Positions 18,388 to 26,693 of a stretch of 64,000 nt of DNA are shown one piece after another. Position numbers and translations under genes: made by a program. Each line of letters begins with the position of its first letter. The stretch's first letter is position 1. The notes under the pieces were generated by a model that was not told the origin of the DNA, made no database searches, and saw only the letters and a program-made list of their open reading frames with translations. The DNA is from CBDANO01 sp965197665 (GTDB taxonomy: Bacteria > Chloroflexota > Dehalococcoidia > Lucifugimonadales > UBA3495). The stretch covers positions 1,116,001 through 1,180,000 of the forward strand of contig CBDANO010000005.1 in the NCBI GenBank assembly GCA_965197665.1, given 5' to 3'.

Positions 18388-19842
18388 TTACTCCTCCTCC
18401 AACAACCCCTCCACCCACTGGGTCATGGGTCCCTTGTCGTACAAGTCGTTGAGCAGGACTCCATTTCGAAATACATCCCCCTGAAAGAACCGCTCGTAGA
18501 GCACTTGGCGGGAGCCGAAGGCACTGCAGCACACATCCCAGGCCAAGCGAAAGATTCTCACCCGCTCTTGGGCCGACGTGGTATCCGTCTCCAGGTAGCG
18601 CTCGATTTCCGCCGCCAGCGGCCCGTCCATGTCCGCTTCGGAAGGCAAAGCCATCAGGCTGCTGGACCCCAGCAGATGTAGAATCTCCACCATTCTGGGA
18701 TACATGCGAATGGACAGGTTGCGGGCCACCCGCAACGGCATCTCCGCCGGGCAAGTTACCCCCCAACCATCGACGAAAGCGTCGGCCTCCGCGGCCCTGA
18801 GGCATGCCTTGGTGACTTCCAGGTTCTCGATTATCTCGGCAGTCATCTGTTGGACGTGGGGATTTTGCCCCGATCCCAAGGTCCGGACCATCAAGTTAGC
18901 CAGACCAAGAATGAACTCGCACTTGACCACGTTCTTGGTAACGACTTGATGGCCCGAGTGCAGGTACTGATGGGTGTTGACGGCCATGTTGTTGCACAGG
19001 TCCACGTCGCCCAGCAGGAAGACCCGCTCCCAAGGCACCAGGACGTTATCGAAGAAGGCGATGGCGTCCATCTCTTCGAAACGGGACCCCAAGGGGTGGT
19101 CGAATCGGGAGCGGCCAAGGTCGAAGCTTTCCCGGCACTGGAACTTGAGTCCGGCGGTGTTGCACGGGATAGCAAACGCGAAGGATGTCCTTCCCGGCGC
19201 CCCTTGGGGCAGCCGGTGGGACCTGGCCGGATAAACCGCGATTTCATCGGCAATGGGCAAAGTGGCCAGCACCCGGGCCCCATTTACTACGATGCCTTCA
19301 TCGGTTTCTTTGGTTACGGACAGGGCGATGTCGGGGTCGTCAGCCAGCGGGGCGCCGGGCTGAGGGGTCCGGTTGCGCTGCAAGTTGACCAAGGTGTGGG
19401 TCAGGACCAAGTCGTTTTCACGCACGTACTCGTAGTAGTTCCGGATATTGTCTTTGAACTCGGGGCGGTTTTGGGCGAAGTAGTCGCCGGCGCCCGCCAT
19501 GGCCATTAGGCTGACATTCAGAAAATCGGGCGTGCGCCCCATCATGCCGGCGGTTACCCGGGCCCAGTTGCGCATCATCTTGCGGCGAGATTCCAACTCA
19601 GCGCTGCTACTGGGAGTAATGAACGACCGGCCCACGCGCTCCCCCGTGGTGGGCGAGGCGTAGGTCATTTCATCGAACAGCTCCGGCTGGTGCTGCATGT
19701 CGTATAGACGGGCCAGGGTATTTACGCCGTTGCGCAGGCCGGGGTGGGTAGTTGCGTCTTGGACTCTTTCCCCAAGAAGGAACAACTGGGGGCCCCGATC
19801 CTTGAGGCCCGCGATGAATTCCGATCCGGTCCTGACAGGCAT
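18388..19842 (-). CDS. 4-hydroxyphenylacetate 3-hydroxylase family protein (HpaB-like, FADH2-dependent)
   Basis: Two-component flavin monooxygenase oxygenase subunit. 484 residues from ATG 19842, which has GAAGGAG seven bases upstream. The N-terminus 'GSEFIAGLKDRGPQLFLLGE' and 'HPGLRNGVNTLARLYDMQH' are typical of the HpaB N-terminal domain. The FAD-binding core 'FDNVLVPWERVFLLGDVDLC' and 'HQVVTKNVVKCEFILGLANL' are conserved. No HpaC-type reductase is next to it. The family also includes 4-hydroxybutyryl-CoA dehydratase-like members, but the iron-sulfur ligands of those were not recognised here. Confidence 0.88.
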   Translation of the reverse strand: MPVRTGSEFIAGLKDRGPQLFLLGERVQDATTHPGLRNGVNTLARLYDMQHQPELFDEMTYASPTTGERVGRSFITPSSSAELESRRKMMRNWARVTAGMMGRTPDFLNVSLMAMAGAGDYFAQNRPEFKDNIRNYYEYVRENDLVLTHTLVNLQRNRTPQPGAPLADDPDIALSVTKETDEGIVVNGARVLATLPIADEIAVYPARSHRLPQGAPGRTSFAFAIPCNTAGLKFQCRESFDLGRSRFDHPLGSRFEEMDAIAFFDNVLVPWERVFLLGDVDLCNNMAVNTHQYLHSGHQVVTKNVVKCEFILGLANLMVRTLGSGQNPHVQQMTAEIIENLEVTKACLRAAEADAFVDGWGVTCPAEMPLRVARNLSIRMYPRMVEILHLLGSSSLMALPSEADMDGPLAAEIERYLETDTTSAQERVRIFRLAWDVCCSAFGSRQVLYERFFQGDVFRNGVLLNDLYDKGPMTQWVEGLLEEE

Positions 19843-20231
19843 CTTCCAACTCCTTCGTTGGCGCCTTGGACTCATTGTGCCTTAATATGTTTGTCTTTGA
19901 AAAGCCCTCACTTTTTAACGACGAGTCGAGGTTGGGGCCCTAACCCGCCGCCCTTTCATCACGAGGGTCACTCCGTTACGGACTTACTCCAGGCTAGTCA
20001 GTTGATTTCGAGGCGGATCGCGGGGTTGGCGCCGGTTGCGCGGGTATCCTACACATAGAGACCGGAAGGGGAGACTGGAACGGCTCGGACGATAGATGGT
20101 TGACACCGGTTGGGCGGGTATCCTACTCTTTCCGGCAACGGGCCGGAAATCTAGGCGCCAAGCAAAGCAATGTTTCGTATCTTCTCCAACTTTTTCTGGA
20201 TATCTCTATCCTCATAAGGAGGTGGTCCGAA
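19843..20231. other. Intergenic region between divergent hpaB-like and deacetylase genes, with direct repeats
   Basis: 389 bases with no gene. It contains the 25-bp direct repeat at 20028-20052 and 20102-20126. A plus-strand frame continues upstream from the deacetylase start through this stretch but has no family similarity. Confidence 0.6.
20028..20126. repeat. 25-bp direct repeat pair upstream of polysaccharide deacetylase
   Basis: G[G/A]C[G/A]CCGGTTG[C/G]GCGGG followed by TATCCTAC occurs at 20028-20052 and at 20102-20126 (period 74, three mismatches). It could be a regulatory pair or a relic of duplication. Confidence 0.8.
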
Positions 20232-21140
20232 ATGGCCCTTCCCCCGAACCGAGTAGACTACAGCCCGATCATCGAACGGCCCCGGTTGGAGTGGCCCAAC
20301 GGCGCCCGGGTCGCTCTTTGGATCGCTCCCAACGTGGAGCACTATGAATATCTCCCGGTCCAAGACAGCCCCCGCAATCCCTGGCCTCGCACCCCTTATC
20401 CGGACGTCCAGCAGTACTCGTACCGGGACTACGGCAACCGCGTGGGCTTTTGGCGCATGGTCGACACGCTGGACCGCCACGGAATCCGCTGCTGCGTTTC
20501 CCTCAACATGGCGGTGCTGGAGCACTTTCCCGAGATCGGCCAGGCTATGGTGGACCGGGATTGGGACTTCATGAGCCACGGAATCTATAACACCCGCTAC
20601 CTGTATTCCCACAATGAAGAGGAGGAAAGGGAGTTCTACCGGGACAATATAGAGACCCTGCGGCGCCATACCGGCAAGCAACTAAAGGGTATGCTGGGGC
20701 CCGCAATCTCGGGCACGGAACGCACTCCCGATCTTATGGCCGAGGCCGGCCTCATTTACCACACCGACTGGATGCACGATGATCAACCGGTGCCCATCAA
20801 AGTGAACTCGGGCAAACTTGTTTCGGTGCCTTACTCCATCGAGTTGAACGACGCTCCGTTGTTCCGGCTCAATTACGAGGGAGATTACTTCGCCGAAATC
20901 TGCAAAGCCCAGTTCGACCAACTCTATAAAGAGGGCGCCGGCAGCGGCCGCGTGATGTGTATTGCTCTACACCCCTTCCTCATCGGCCAACCCCACCGTA
21001 TCAAGTTCCTGGACGAGGTCTTGGGTTACATCATGTCTCACGACGGCGTATGGCAGACCACCGCCGACGAGATAGCCGAGTATTACATCGCCAACTACTA
21101 CGATGAGGCGGCAGCCCATGCCCGCCAGTTCAACCCGTAA
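20232..21140 (+). CDS. Polysaccharide deacetylase family protein (allantoinase/PuuE-like), copy 1
   Basis: 302 residues from ATG 20232, preceded by a near-perfect AAGGAGGT; the in-frame extension upstream is not conserved. It belongs to the NodB-fold branch that includes allantoinase PuuE: 'YGNRVGFWRMVDTLDRHGIR' then 'DFMSHGIYNTRYLYS' (His-containing metal motif), 'GMLGPAISGTERTPDLMAEA', and 'ALHPFLIGQPHRI' (late His). The N-terminal 'RLEWPNGARVALWIAPNVEH' replaces the TFDD-type motif of classic chitin deacetylases. The next gene is a homolog 61 bases downstream. The branch acts on C-N bonds of varied small molecules; the substrate is unknown. Confidence 0.9.
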   Translation: MALPPNRVDYSPIIERPRLEWPNGARVALWIAPNVEHYEYLPVQDSPRNPWPRTPYPDVQQYSYRDYGNRVGFWRMVDTLDRHGIRCCVSLNMAVLEHFPEIGQAMVDRDWDFMSHGIYNTRYLYSHNEEEEREFYRDNIETLRRHTGKQLKGMLGPAISGTERTPDLMAEAGLIYHTDWMHDDQPVPIKVNSGKLVSVPYSIELNDAPLFRLNYEGDYFAEICKAQFDQLYKEGAGSGRVMCIALHPFLIGQPHRIKFLDEVLGYIMSHDGVWQTTADEIAEYYIANYYDEAAAHARQFNP

Positions 21141-21201
21141 CAGCCGCCCGGGGGACGCCCCTATAAAGGGCGCACCCTTAGCCTATAGGAGAGTCGCCAT
21201 T

Positions 21202-22116
21202 ATGCCAGCACAACGGCGTTTCGGCATGGACCATGCTCATTACGAATGGTCGCCCATCGTAAAACGGGGGGCATTGCGTTGGCCAGACGGCGCCAGGGTA
21301 GCCCTCTGCGTCATCGTCAATCTGGAGCACACCGAGTGGAGCCCCCCAGAAGACAGCTTCAACGCCGCGCTGTCGGGGGGTCTGGGGGTCAGGCCCTTCC
21401 CCGACTATGCGCGCATTTCCCACCGGGAATACGGCCATCGAGTGGGGATATTCCGAGTGCTGGACGTACTGGAGAGCTACGGGGTACCCGCCACGGTGGC
21501 CATGGACGCGCTGACCGCGGAGAACTATCCGTACCTGGTAAAACATTGCAAAGACCGGGGCTGCGAGATCATCGGCCACGGCGTGTCCGCCAGTCAAATG
21601 ATAACCAGCAACATGCCCGAGGAAGAGGAGTTGGAGTATATCCGAGCCTCGGTGGAAGCCCTGCGGCGGGCCGCCGGTACCGCTCCCGTCGGCTGGCTGG
21701 GACCGGAATACGGAGAATCGCCGCGTACGCCCGATTTGCTGGCCCAAGCCGGCATTTCCTACGTATGCGACTGGACCAACGACGAGCAGCCGTACCTTAT
21801 GAAAGACAGTCCGGCGGAGCTATTCGCCCTCCCAATCATGCTGGAGCTTGACGACGTCAACGCCCTTTCGAGCCGCGGCGTCACGGCAGGCCGGTACCGG
21901 GACCTGCTCAAAGACGGCTTCGACACTCTATACCGGGACGGAGGCAGCAACGGCAGGTTGATGGTCCTGAACCTCCACCCTTGGTTGATAGGCCAGCCCT
22001 TCCGCATCGGGTACTTGAACGACGCGTTGAGTCACATGTTCCGGCGCCAAGGGGTATGGGCCGCTACCGGATCGGAAATAATCGACTGGTTCCGGAGCCA
22101 CCGGCCCCGGGACTAA
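21202..22116 (+). CDS. Polysaccharide deacetylase family protein (allantoinase/PuuE-like), copy 2
   Basis: 304 residues from ATG 21202 with AGGAG eleven bases upstream. It aligns with copy 1 along its length: 'LRWPDGARVALCVIVNLEH', 'YGHRVGIFRVLDVLESYGV', 'EIIGHGVSASQM' (metal-site His), 'WLGPEYGESPRTPDLLAQAG' and 'LNLHPWLIGQPFRIGYL'. Tandem position with copy 1 suggests an old duplication and co-transcription. Divergence is high (roughly under half of residues identical by eye), so they probably have different substrates. Confidence 0.9.
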   Translation: MPAQRRFGMDHAHYEWSPIVKRGALRWPDGARVALCVIVNLEHTEWSPPEDSFNAALSGGLGVRPFPDYARISHREYGHRVGIFRVLDVLESYGVPATVAMDALTAENYPYLVKHCKDRGCEIIGHGVSASQMITSNMPEEEELEYIRASVEALRRAAGTAPVGWLGPEYGESPRTPDLLAQAGISYVCDWTNDEQPYLMKDSPAELFALPIMLELDDVNALSSRGVTAGRYRDLLKDGFDTLYRDGGSNGRLMVLNLHPWLIGQPFRIGYLNDALSHMFRRQGVWAATGSEIIDWFRSHRPRD

Positions 22117-22434
22117 AAGCAGCGGCAAGACCCACGCGCCCCGGCTTGAAGATCCTTGAACAGGCTACTGGCCAAATGTTAGACCAGGGTCGGCCAGCCG
22201 TTCCTGTCTCAAAGACCTCATCCGGAGGTCTGGGCGTTCACAGCGGCATTTACGCCTCCAAGTTCCAACCTCCGGCCAGAAGTCTCGGTGGATTTGCCGG
22301 AAGGTAGATTGGCCTTTGATTCCCCTTGACACTCATAGGGCGCCGTGAAACGTAGCCAGCGGATATTTTTCACATGGTTTTTGCCCGGTTTGCCGCTAGC
22401 CTTGAACCGAATCCGGAAGCGGAACGGCGCAAGT
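22117..22434. other. Intergenic region before the Alternative Complex III cluster
   Basis: 318 bases. The frame of the small membrane protein extends back to 22345, but that segment has no clear signal. I saw no convincing promoter hexamers, repeats or RNA gene. Confidence 0.5.
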
Positions 22435-22731
22435 ATGTTTGACGACCCTAAGGCACTGACCAGCGCCAATTGGAACGACATCCACGTATGGCTGGTTTGG
22501 TTTTGGACCTACTTGCCGCTGGTCATCACTTTCGGACTCTCGATGTTGACCGCCCACGCGGTCATACCCTCGCTTGTCGCCACAGGGCAGCTTCCCGCTT
22601 CTGCAAACCGGTGGAAGATACCGCTGACCGGGTTCGCGTTCTTGGTGGCGGTTGCGGCTATAGTAGTATTGGTCCTAGGCATTAACAGCACGCTGAACTT
22701 GGAAAAGTTCTGGGACAGGTACCTCATATAG
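22435..22731 (+). CDS. Small membrane protein at the head of the Alternative Complex III cluster
   Basis: 98 residues from ATG 22435, or up to 128 if the upstream start at 22345 is used. Two hydrophobic helices are visible: one starting at about residue 14 ('VWLVWFWTYLPLVITFGLS') and one near residues 62-81 ('FAFLVAVAAIVVLVLGI'). There is no recognised domain. It is 101 bases upstream of the pentaheme cytochrome and in the same direction, so it may be an accessory subunit of that complex or an assembly factor. Function unknown. Confidence 0.65.
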   Translation: MFDDPKALTSANWNDIHVWLVWFWTYLPLVITFGLSMLTAHAVIPSLVATGQLPASANRWKIPLTGFAFLVAVAAIVVLVLGINSTLNLEKFWDRYLI

Positions 22732-22832
22732 CCTCCCGCCAACTGCGCTCCGGCGGGCTAAACCGGGCCGGCGCCACCGGTCGGCAATAAACCTGGAACC
22801 AGCGTCATGCTAGGCCGCGGACGGATTATGTC

Positions 22833-23483
22833 GTGAGGAGACCCCGGGGGAAAATGCTTGCCCTAACCCTTGTAGGGTCAGGGGTTACGGTTATTGTTGG
22901 ATTCGTCATAGTAGTGTTGCTCATTTCTTGGTTTTCCAACCCGCCCTTTGGCCTAGGAAACGCGCCATCCCAGCCCATAGCCTTCCCTCATACCGTCCAC
23001 GTTGCGCAAGAAGGGATACAGTGTGAGTTCTGCCACCGAAACGTGACCAAGGGGGAGGCCGCCACCGTTCCGGCCGTCGAGCAGTGCATGTTTTGCCACC
23101 AAAACATCGTAGGCTCGACCGCCGCCGCTCAAGCGGAAATAGCTAAAGTGCGCGTGAGTTTCGAGACCAACCGGCCCATCAATTGGGAAAGGGTCCATAG
23201 ACTCCCCGACCACGTCAGATTTGTCCACGAAGCCCACATCCGCTTCTTGACGGAGGCCGACATATCGGACCGCACCTCCGCGGAGAAAGTGCAAGCGGCC
23301 TGCTCCATCTGCCACGGCAACATTGCCCAAGCCACGGAAGTCAAACCCAAGCGGTTCCAGTCGATGAAGATGGGCACTTGCATGGACTGCCACCGCTTTC
23401 TTTCCCAGGTGCCGAAAGACGGCACCTATGATATTCCCGAAGTCACGGACTTCCCAACCGACTGCACGATTTGCCATAAATGA
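22833..23483 (+). CDS. actA: Alternative Complex III pentaheme cytochrome c subunit (ActA-like)
   Basis: Periplasm-facing multiheme electron-transfer subunit. The 216-residue protein has one N-terminal membrane anchor (about 10-34) and exactly five CxxCH heme-binding motifs at residues 64-68, 85-89, 157-161, 183-187 and 211-215, matching the five hemes known for ActA. Extra His residues ('HTVH', 'HVRFVHEAH') may serve as distal ligands. The start is GTG at 22833 with weak ribosome binding; ATG 22854 is an alternative. First of the clearly assigned act genes and followed 34 bases on by actB1. Confidence 0.88.
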   Translation: MRRPRGKMLALTLVGSGVTVIVGFVIVVLLISWFSNPPFGLGNAPSQPIAFPHTVHVAQEGIQCEFCHRNVTKGEAATVPAVEQCMFCHQNIVGSTAAAQAEIAKVRVSFETNRPINWERVHRLPDHVRFVHEAHIRFLTEADISDRTSAEKVQAACSICHGNIAQATEVKPKRFQSMKMGTCMDCHRFLSQVPKDGTYDIPEVTDFPTDCTICHK

Positions 23484-23517
23484 TTTCGAACATGCACTTC
23501 ATCCGGGGACTTACCCC

Positions 23518-25830
23518 GTGAAATTGACCCGCCGGAATTTCTTGACTTGGGCCGGTCTCGGCGCCGTGGGCGCCGTGGCCTGCGAAGGATTCGGCATTCG
23601 CCACGGCGAGTTCGATCTTCAAAGTCCGGTAAGCCTTCCCGAGGACCTTGTCAAAGGCAATGACAACTGGTACGCAACGTTGTGCCGCAATTGCGCCACC
23701 GGGGAGGGCATCGTCGTCCGGGTGATGGAGGGGCGGGCCAAGAAGGTGGAGGGCAACCCGCTGTACCCCGTCAACCACGGGAAGCATAGCGCCTCGTGCG
23801 AAGCCGCTTTGCAGGCCCTCTACCATCCGGACCGCGTCACGGGTCCGTTGCAGAGGTCCGGCCCCCGGGAATTGGGTCAGTTCGCCCCTCTTTCCTGGCC
23901 GGACGCCCTGGAAAGCCTGAGGCAACAGCTGGCGTCTAGGGGCAAGGACATGCTGTTGGTCACCGAACCGCAACGGGGCCACATGGGCATGTTGGTCAAT
24001 AAGTTCGCCGAGTCCCTGGGCGGCCGCCACATGGGTTTCGAGGCGTTGGACAACAACACTTACCGCGCCGCCGTCAAGGGAGTATTCGGCCAAGACTTGA
24101 TGCCCGACTTTGACCTGGAGAACGCCAAATTCCTGCTGTCATTCGGCGCGGATTTCTTGTCCACTTGGTTGTCCCCCACCCGTTGGAACCGGGGCTACGG
24201 TGAGTTTCGCCAAGGCTCTGACCGGCGCCGGGGCACCCTGTACCAGGTGGACTCGCGGTTTTCTATGACCGCCGCCAACGCCGACAAGTGGATACCGATC
24301 AGGCCGGGGTGGGAAGGCCACCTGGCTTTGAGCCTCGCCTACGTCATCATCTCCGAAGGCCTCGAGGCGCCGGGCGTCGACGTTGCCGTCCTGACCGACG
24401 GTCAAGGCGCCGCGGCTTTGGACCGCTTCAGACCGGAAGAGCTGGTCAACCAAATGTTCTTGGAACCGGGTCTAAGGGGAGAAGAGGGCGTTCGGACCAT
24501 CCGCCGCTTGGCCCGGGAGTTCGCAGCCAATCGACCCAGCATCGCCATCGGGGGCGGCTCGGCGGGCGCTCACACCAACGGCCTGTCCAATCTGGAAGCC
24601 ATCTATTCGTTGAACTACTTGGTGGGAAGCGCCGGCGCCGAGGGAGGAATCCGGTTCAATCCCGGCAGCCCCCTGGCGGGGGTTCCCGCCGCCTCTCAGT
24701 CGGGCGCCTTGAACGATTGGAAGCAGGTCAAGGAAGACTTGGCCAAAGGCAAAATTCGCTTGTTTATGACGCACCAAGCGGACCCGGTGCACGGGCTGCC
24801 AGCCCAAGTCGATTTCAAAGAGGCGCTGGTGCAGTCCAACGACCTCTTCATCGTTAGCTTTTCGCCCTTCCTGGACGAGACCAGCACCTTGGCGGACCTC
24901 ATTCTCCCCGATCGGGTGTCCTTGGAAGACTGGGGCGATGACGTGCCTGAGCCCGGGCCCGGATACCAGGTGGTCGGGTTCCAGCAGCCGGTGGTAAATC
25001 CTTTCTACGAGTTGGACCCGCGAAGCTTCGCCGACGTGTTGCTGGACATGAGCAGGGTACTGGGCAGAGAGGCCGACTTGCCTTGGCCCAACTACAAGCA
25101 GATGCTTAGAGAGGGGTCCGACGATCTTTTTGCTCTTAATCGGGGGTCCGTTCAGGCGTCTACCGCCGAGGAGTTCTGGAACCGTTTGCTGCAACGGGGC
25201 GGCTGGTGGGACGAGGAGGTCACCGGGCCTTCAGCAATAAGGCCGCCCACCGGACTGCTGAACCGCATGGCCTCCCAAGCAAGGCGGCCCGAATACGCCG
25301 GCGCGGAACAGGGTTCCGGGACCTTCTATTTGACTCCCTTCTCCCACAATACTCTCTTGGACGGCCGGAACAGCCACTTGCCCTGGCTCCAAGGGGCGCC
25401 GGACCCGCTGTCCACCATCACCTGGCAGACCTGGGTGGAAATAAGCGACCAAGACGCCGAGGCGCTAAGGGTCAGGGAAGGGGACGTGGTATCCATCGAG
25501 TCATCCAAGGGTTCGGTACGGGTCTTGGTATACCCGACACCGGCGGTCCCCCCCGGCACGGTGTCCGTCCCCTTCGGCCAAGGCCGCCGGCATGGCTCGC
25601 CCTACGCCACCGACCGCCCCGGTATAGAAAGCTCCAATATCATGGACATCCTGGAGCCCAGCGTCGTGGAAGGGACGGGCGCCCTGGCGTGGGCCGGTAC
25701 CCGGGTAAAGCTGTCCAAGACGGGAGACAGCGTTAAGGTGTCCAAGTTCGAAGGCATCGTCCGAGCGGTGGAAGTGGGCGTATTCCCAGGGGAGCGAATT
25801 ATTCTTACCATATCGCCGGAGGAGTCATAA
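23518..25830 (+). CDS. actB1: Alternative Complex III molybdopterin-oxidoreductase-like subunit (ActB1), Tat-exported
   Basis: 770 residues from GTG 23518. The N-terminus 'LTRRNFLTWAGLGAVGAVAC' is a Tat signal (TRRNFL) with a lipobox-like AVAC. The rest is a molybdopterin-oxidoreductase fold: 'DNWYATLCRNCATGEGIVVR', 'HGKHSASCEAALQALYHPDR', a middle domain, and the C-terminal beta-barrel with 'VREGDVVSIESSKG'. In known ACIII this domain has lost the metal cofactor. Here three cysteines remain near the N-terminus (C-x2-C and a later C) while the usual C-x3-C cysteine is absent. ActB is a single fused protein in the Rhodothermus complex; here it is split from the iron-sulfur half. Confidence 0.88.
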   Translation: MKLTRRNFLTWAGLGAVGAVACEGFGIRHGEFDLQSPVSLPEDLVKGNDNWYATLCRNCATGEGIVVRVMEGRAKKVEGNPLYPVNHGKHSASCEAALQALYHPDRVTGPLQRSGPRELGQFAPLSWPDALESLRQQLASRGKDMLLVTEPQRGHMGMLVNKFAESLGGRHMGFEALDNNTYRAAVKGVFGQDLMPDFDLENAKFLLSFGADFLSTWLSPTRWNRGYGEFRQGSDRRRGTLYQVDSRFSMTAANADKWIPIRPGWEGHLALSLAYVIISEGLEAPGVDVAVLTDGQGAAALDRFRPEELVNQMFLEPGLRGEEGVRTIRRLAREFAANRPSIAIGGGSAGAHTNGLSNLEAIYSLNYLVGSAGAEGGIRFNPGSPLAGVPAASQSGALNDWKQVKEDLAKGKIRLFMTHQADPVHGLPAQVDFKEALVQSNDLFIVSFSPFLDETSTLADLILPDRVSLEDWGDDVPEPGPGYQVVGFQQPVVNPFYELDPRSFADVLLDMSRVLGREADLPWPNYKQMLREGSDDLFALNRGSVQASTAEEFWNRLLQRGGWWDEEVTGPSAIRPPTGLLNRMASQARRPEYAGAEQGSGTFYLTPFSHNTLLDGRNSHLPWLQGAPDPLSTITWQTWVEISDQDAEALRVREGDVVSIESSKGSVRVLVYPTPAVPPGTVSVPFGQGRRHGSPYATDRPGIESSNIMDILEPSVVEGTGALAWAGTRVKLSKTGDSVKVSKFEGIVRAVEVGVFPGERIILTISPEES

Positions 25831-25847
25831 TTTAGGGCGTCCGGCTA

Positions 25848-26693
25848 GTGATAGACGGACAGCGAAAGGCTGGATTCGATATGCCCGAGCCAAGAGTTGA
25901 CCACAAATGGGGCATGGTTGTAGACCTAGACCGGTGTACCGGGTGCCAAGCGTGCGTCGTTGCTTGCCAGGCGGAAAACAACCTGCCCATCAACACTAAG
26001 GACCTGTTCCTGCAACGGCGGGCCTACGAGTGGATACGCATCGAGCGGTACTGGGAGGGAGAGTTCCCCAACGTCAAGGCCCGCTTCATCCCCATCATGT
26101 GTCAACACTGCGAGAACGCACCTTGTGAACCGGTTTGCCCGGTGTACGCAACCTACCACAACGATGAAGGGCTTAACGTCCAGATTTATAACCGGTGCGT
26201 GGGCACCCGGTACTGCGCAAACAACTGTCCTTATCAAGTCCGGTTCTTCAACTATTGGGAGCCGGTATGGCCCGAGCGTTTGAGGAACCAATTGAATACC
26301 GACGTTACCATACGCAGCCGGGGGGTGATGGAAAGGTGCAGCTTTTGCATCCAGCGCATCCGCCGGGCCGAACTGAAGGTGGAAAGGCAGGAACGGTCCA
26401 CCTTGGATTACGAGACCATGAAATCGCGCAACCTTCTACCAGCGTGCGTTATGGCTTGCCCAACCAACGCCCTGAAATTTGCCGACCAATCGGACACCAC
26501 CGGCCCGGTGTACGAATACTTCGAAGAGGCTAACCACCTTTTGGAGGAGCGGCACCACCGGACGGAGCGGGTTGAAGAACCCCGTACCAGGGTATACCGG
26601 CTGTTGCAAGAGATGGGCACCAAGCCCAACGTGATTTACTTGAAGAAAGTGGACATGTTCCCAATAAATAAGGAAGCCGGGCATGGCGGCTAG
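25848..26693 (+). CDS. actB2: Alternative Complex III iron-sulfur subunit (ActB2, 4Fe-4S dicluster ferredoxin)
   Basis: 281 residues with several iron-sulfur motifs: 'CTGCQACVVACQAE', 'CQHCENAPCEPVCP', 'CVGTRYCANNCPYQ' and later 'CSFCIQR' with 'CVMACP'. This cysteine pattern is that of DMSO-reductase/NrfC-type four-cluster subunits and of the C-terminal part of ActB. Start is GTG 25848; ATG 25881 is possible. The 3' end overlaps the next gene by 11 bases. It would carry electrons between the quinol site in the NrfD-like subunits and the cytochromes. Confidence 0.88.
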   Translation: MIDGQRKAGFDMPEPRVDHKWGMVVDLDRCTGCQACVVACQAENNLPINTKDLFLQRRAYEWIRIERYWEGEFPNVKARFIPIMCQHCENAPCEPVCPVYATYHNDEGLNVQIYNRCVGTRYCANNCPYQVRFFNYWEPVWPERLRNQLNTDVTIRSRGVMERCSFCIQRIRRAELKVERQERSTLDYETMKSRNLLPACVMACPTNALKFADQSDTTGPVYEYFEEANHLLEERHHRTERVEEPRTRVYRLLQEMGTKPNVIYLKKVDMFPINKEAGHGG

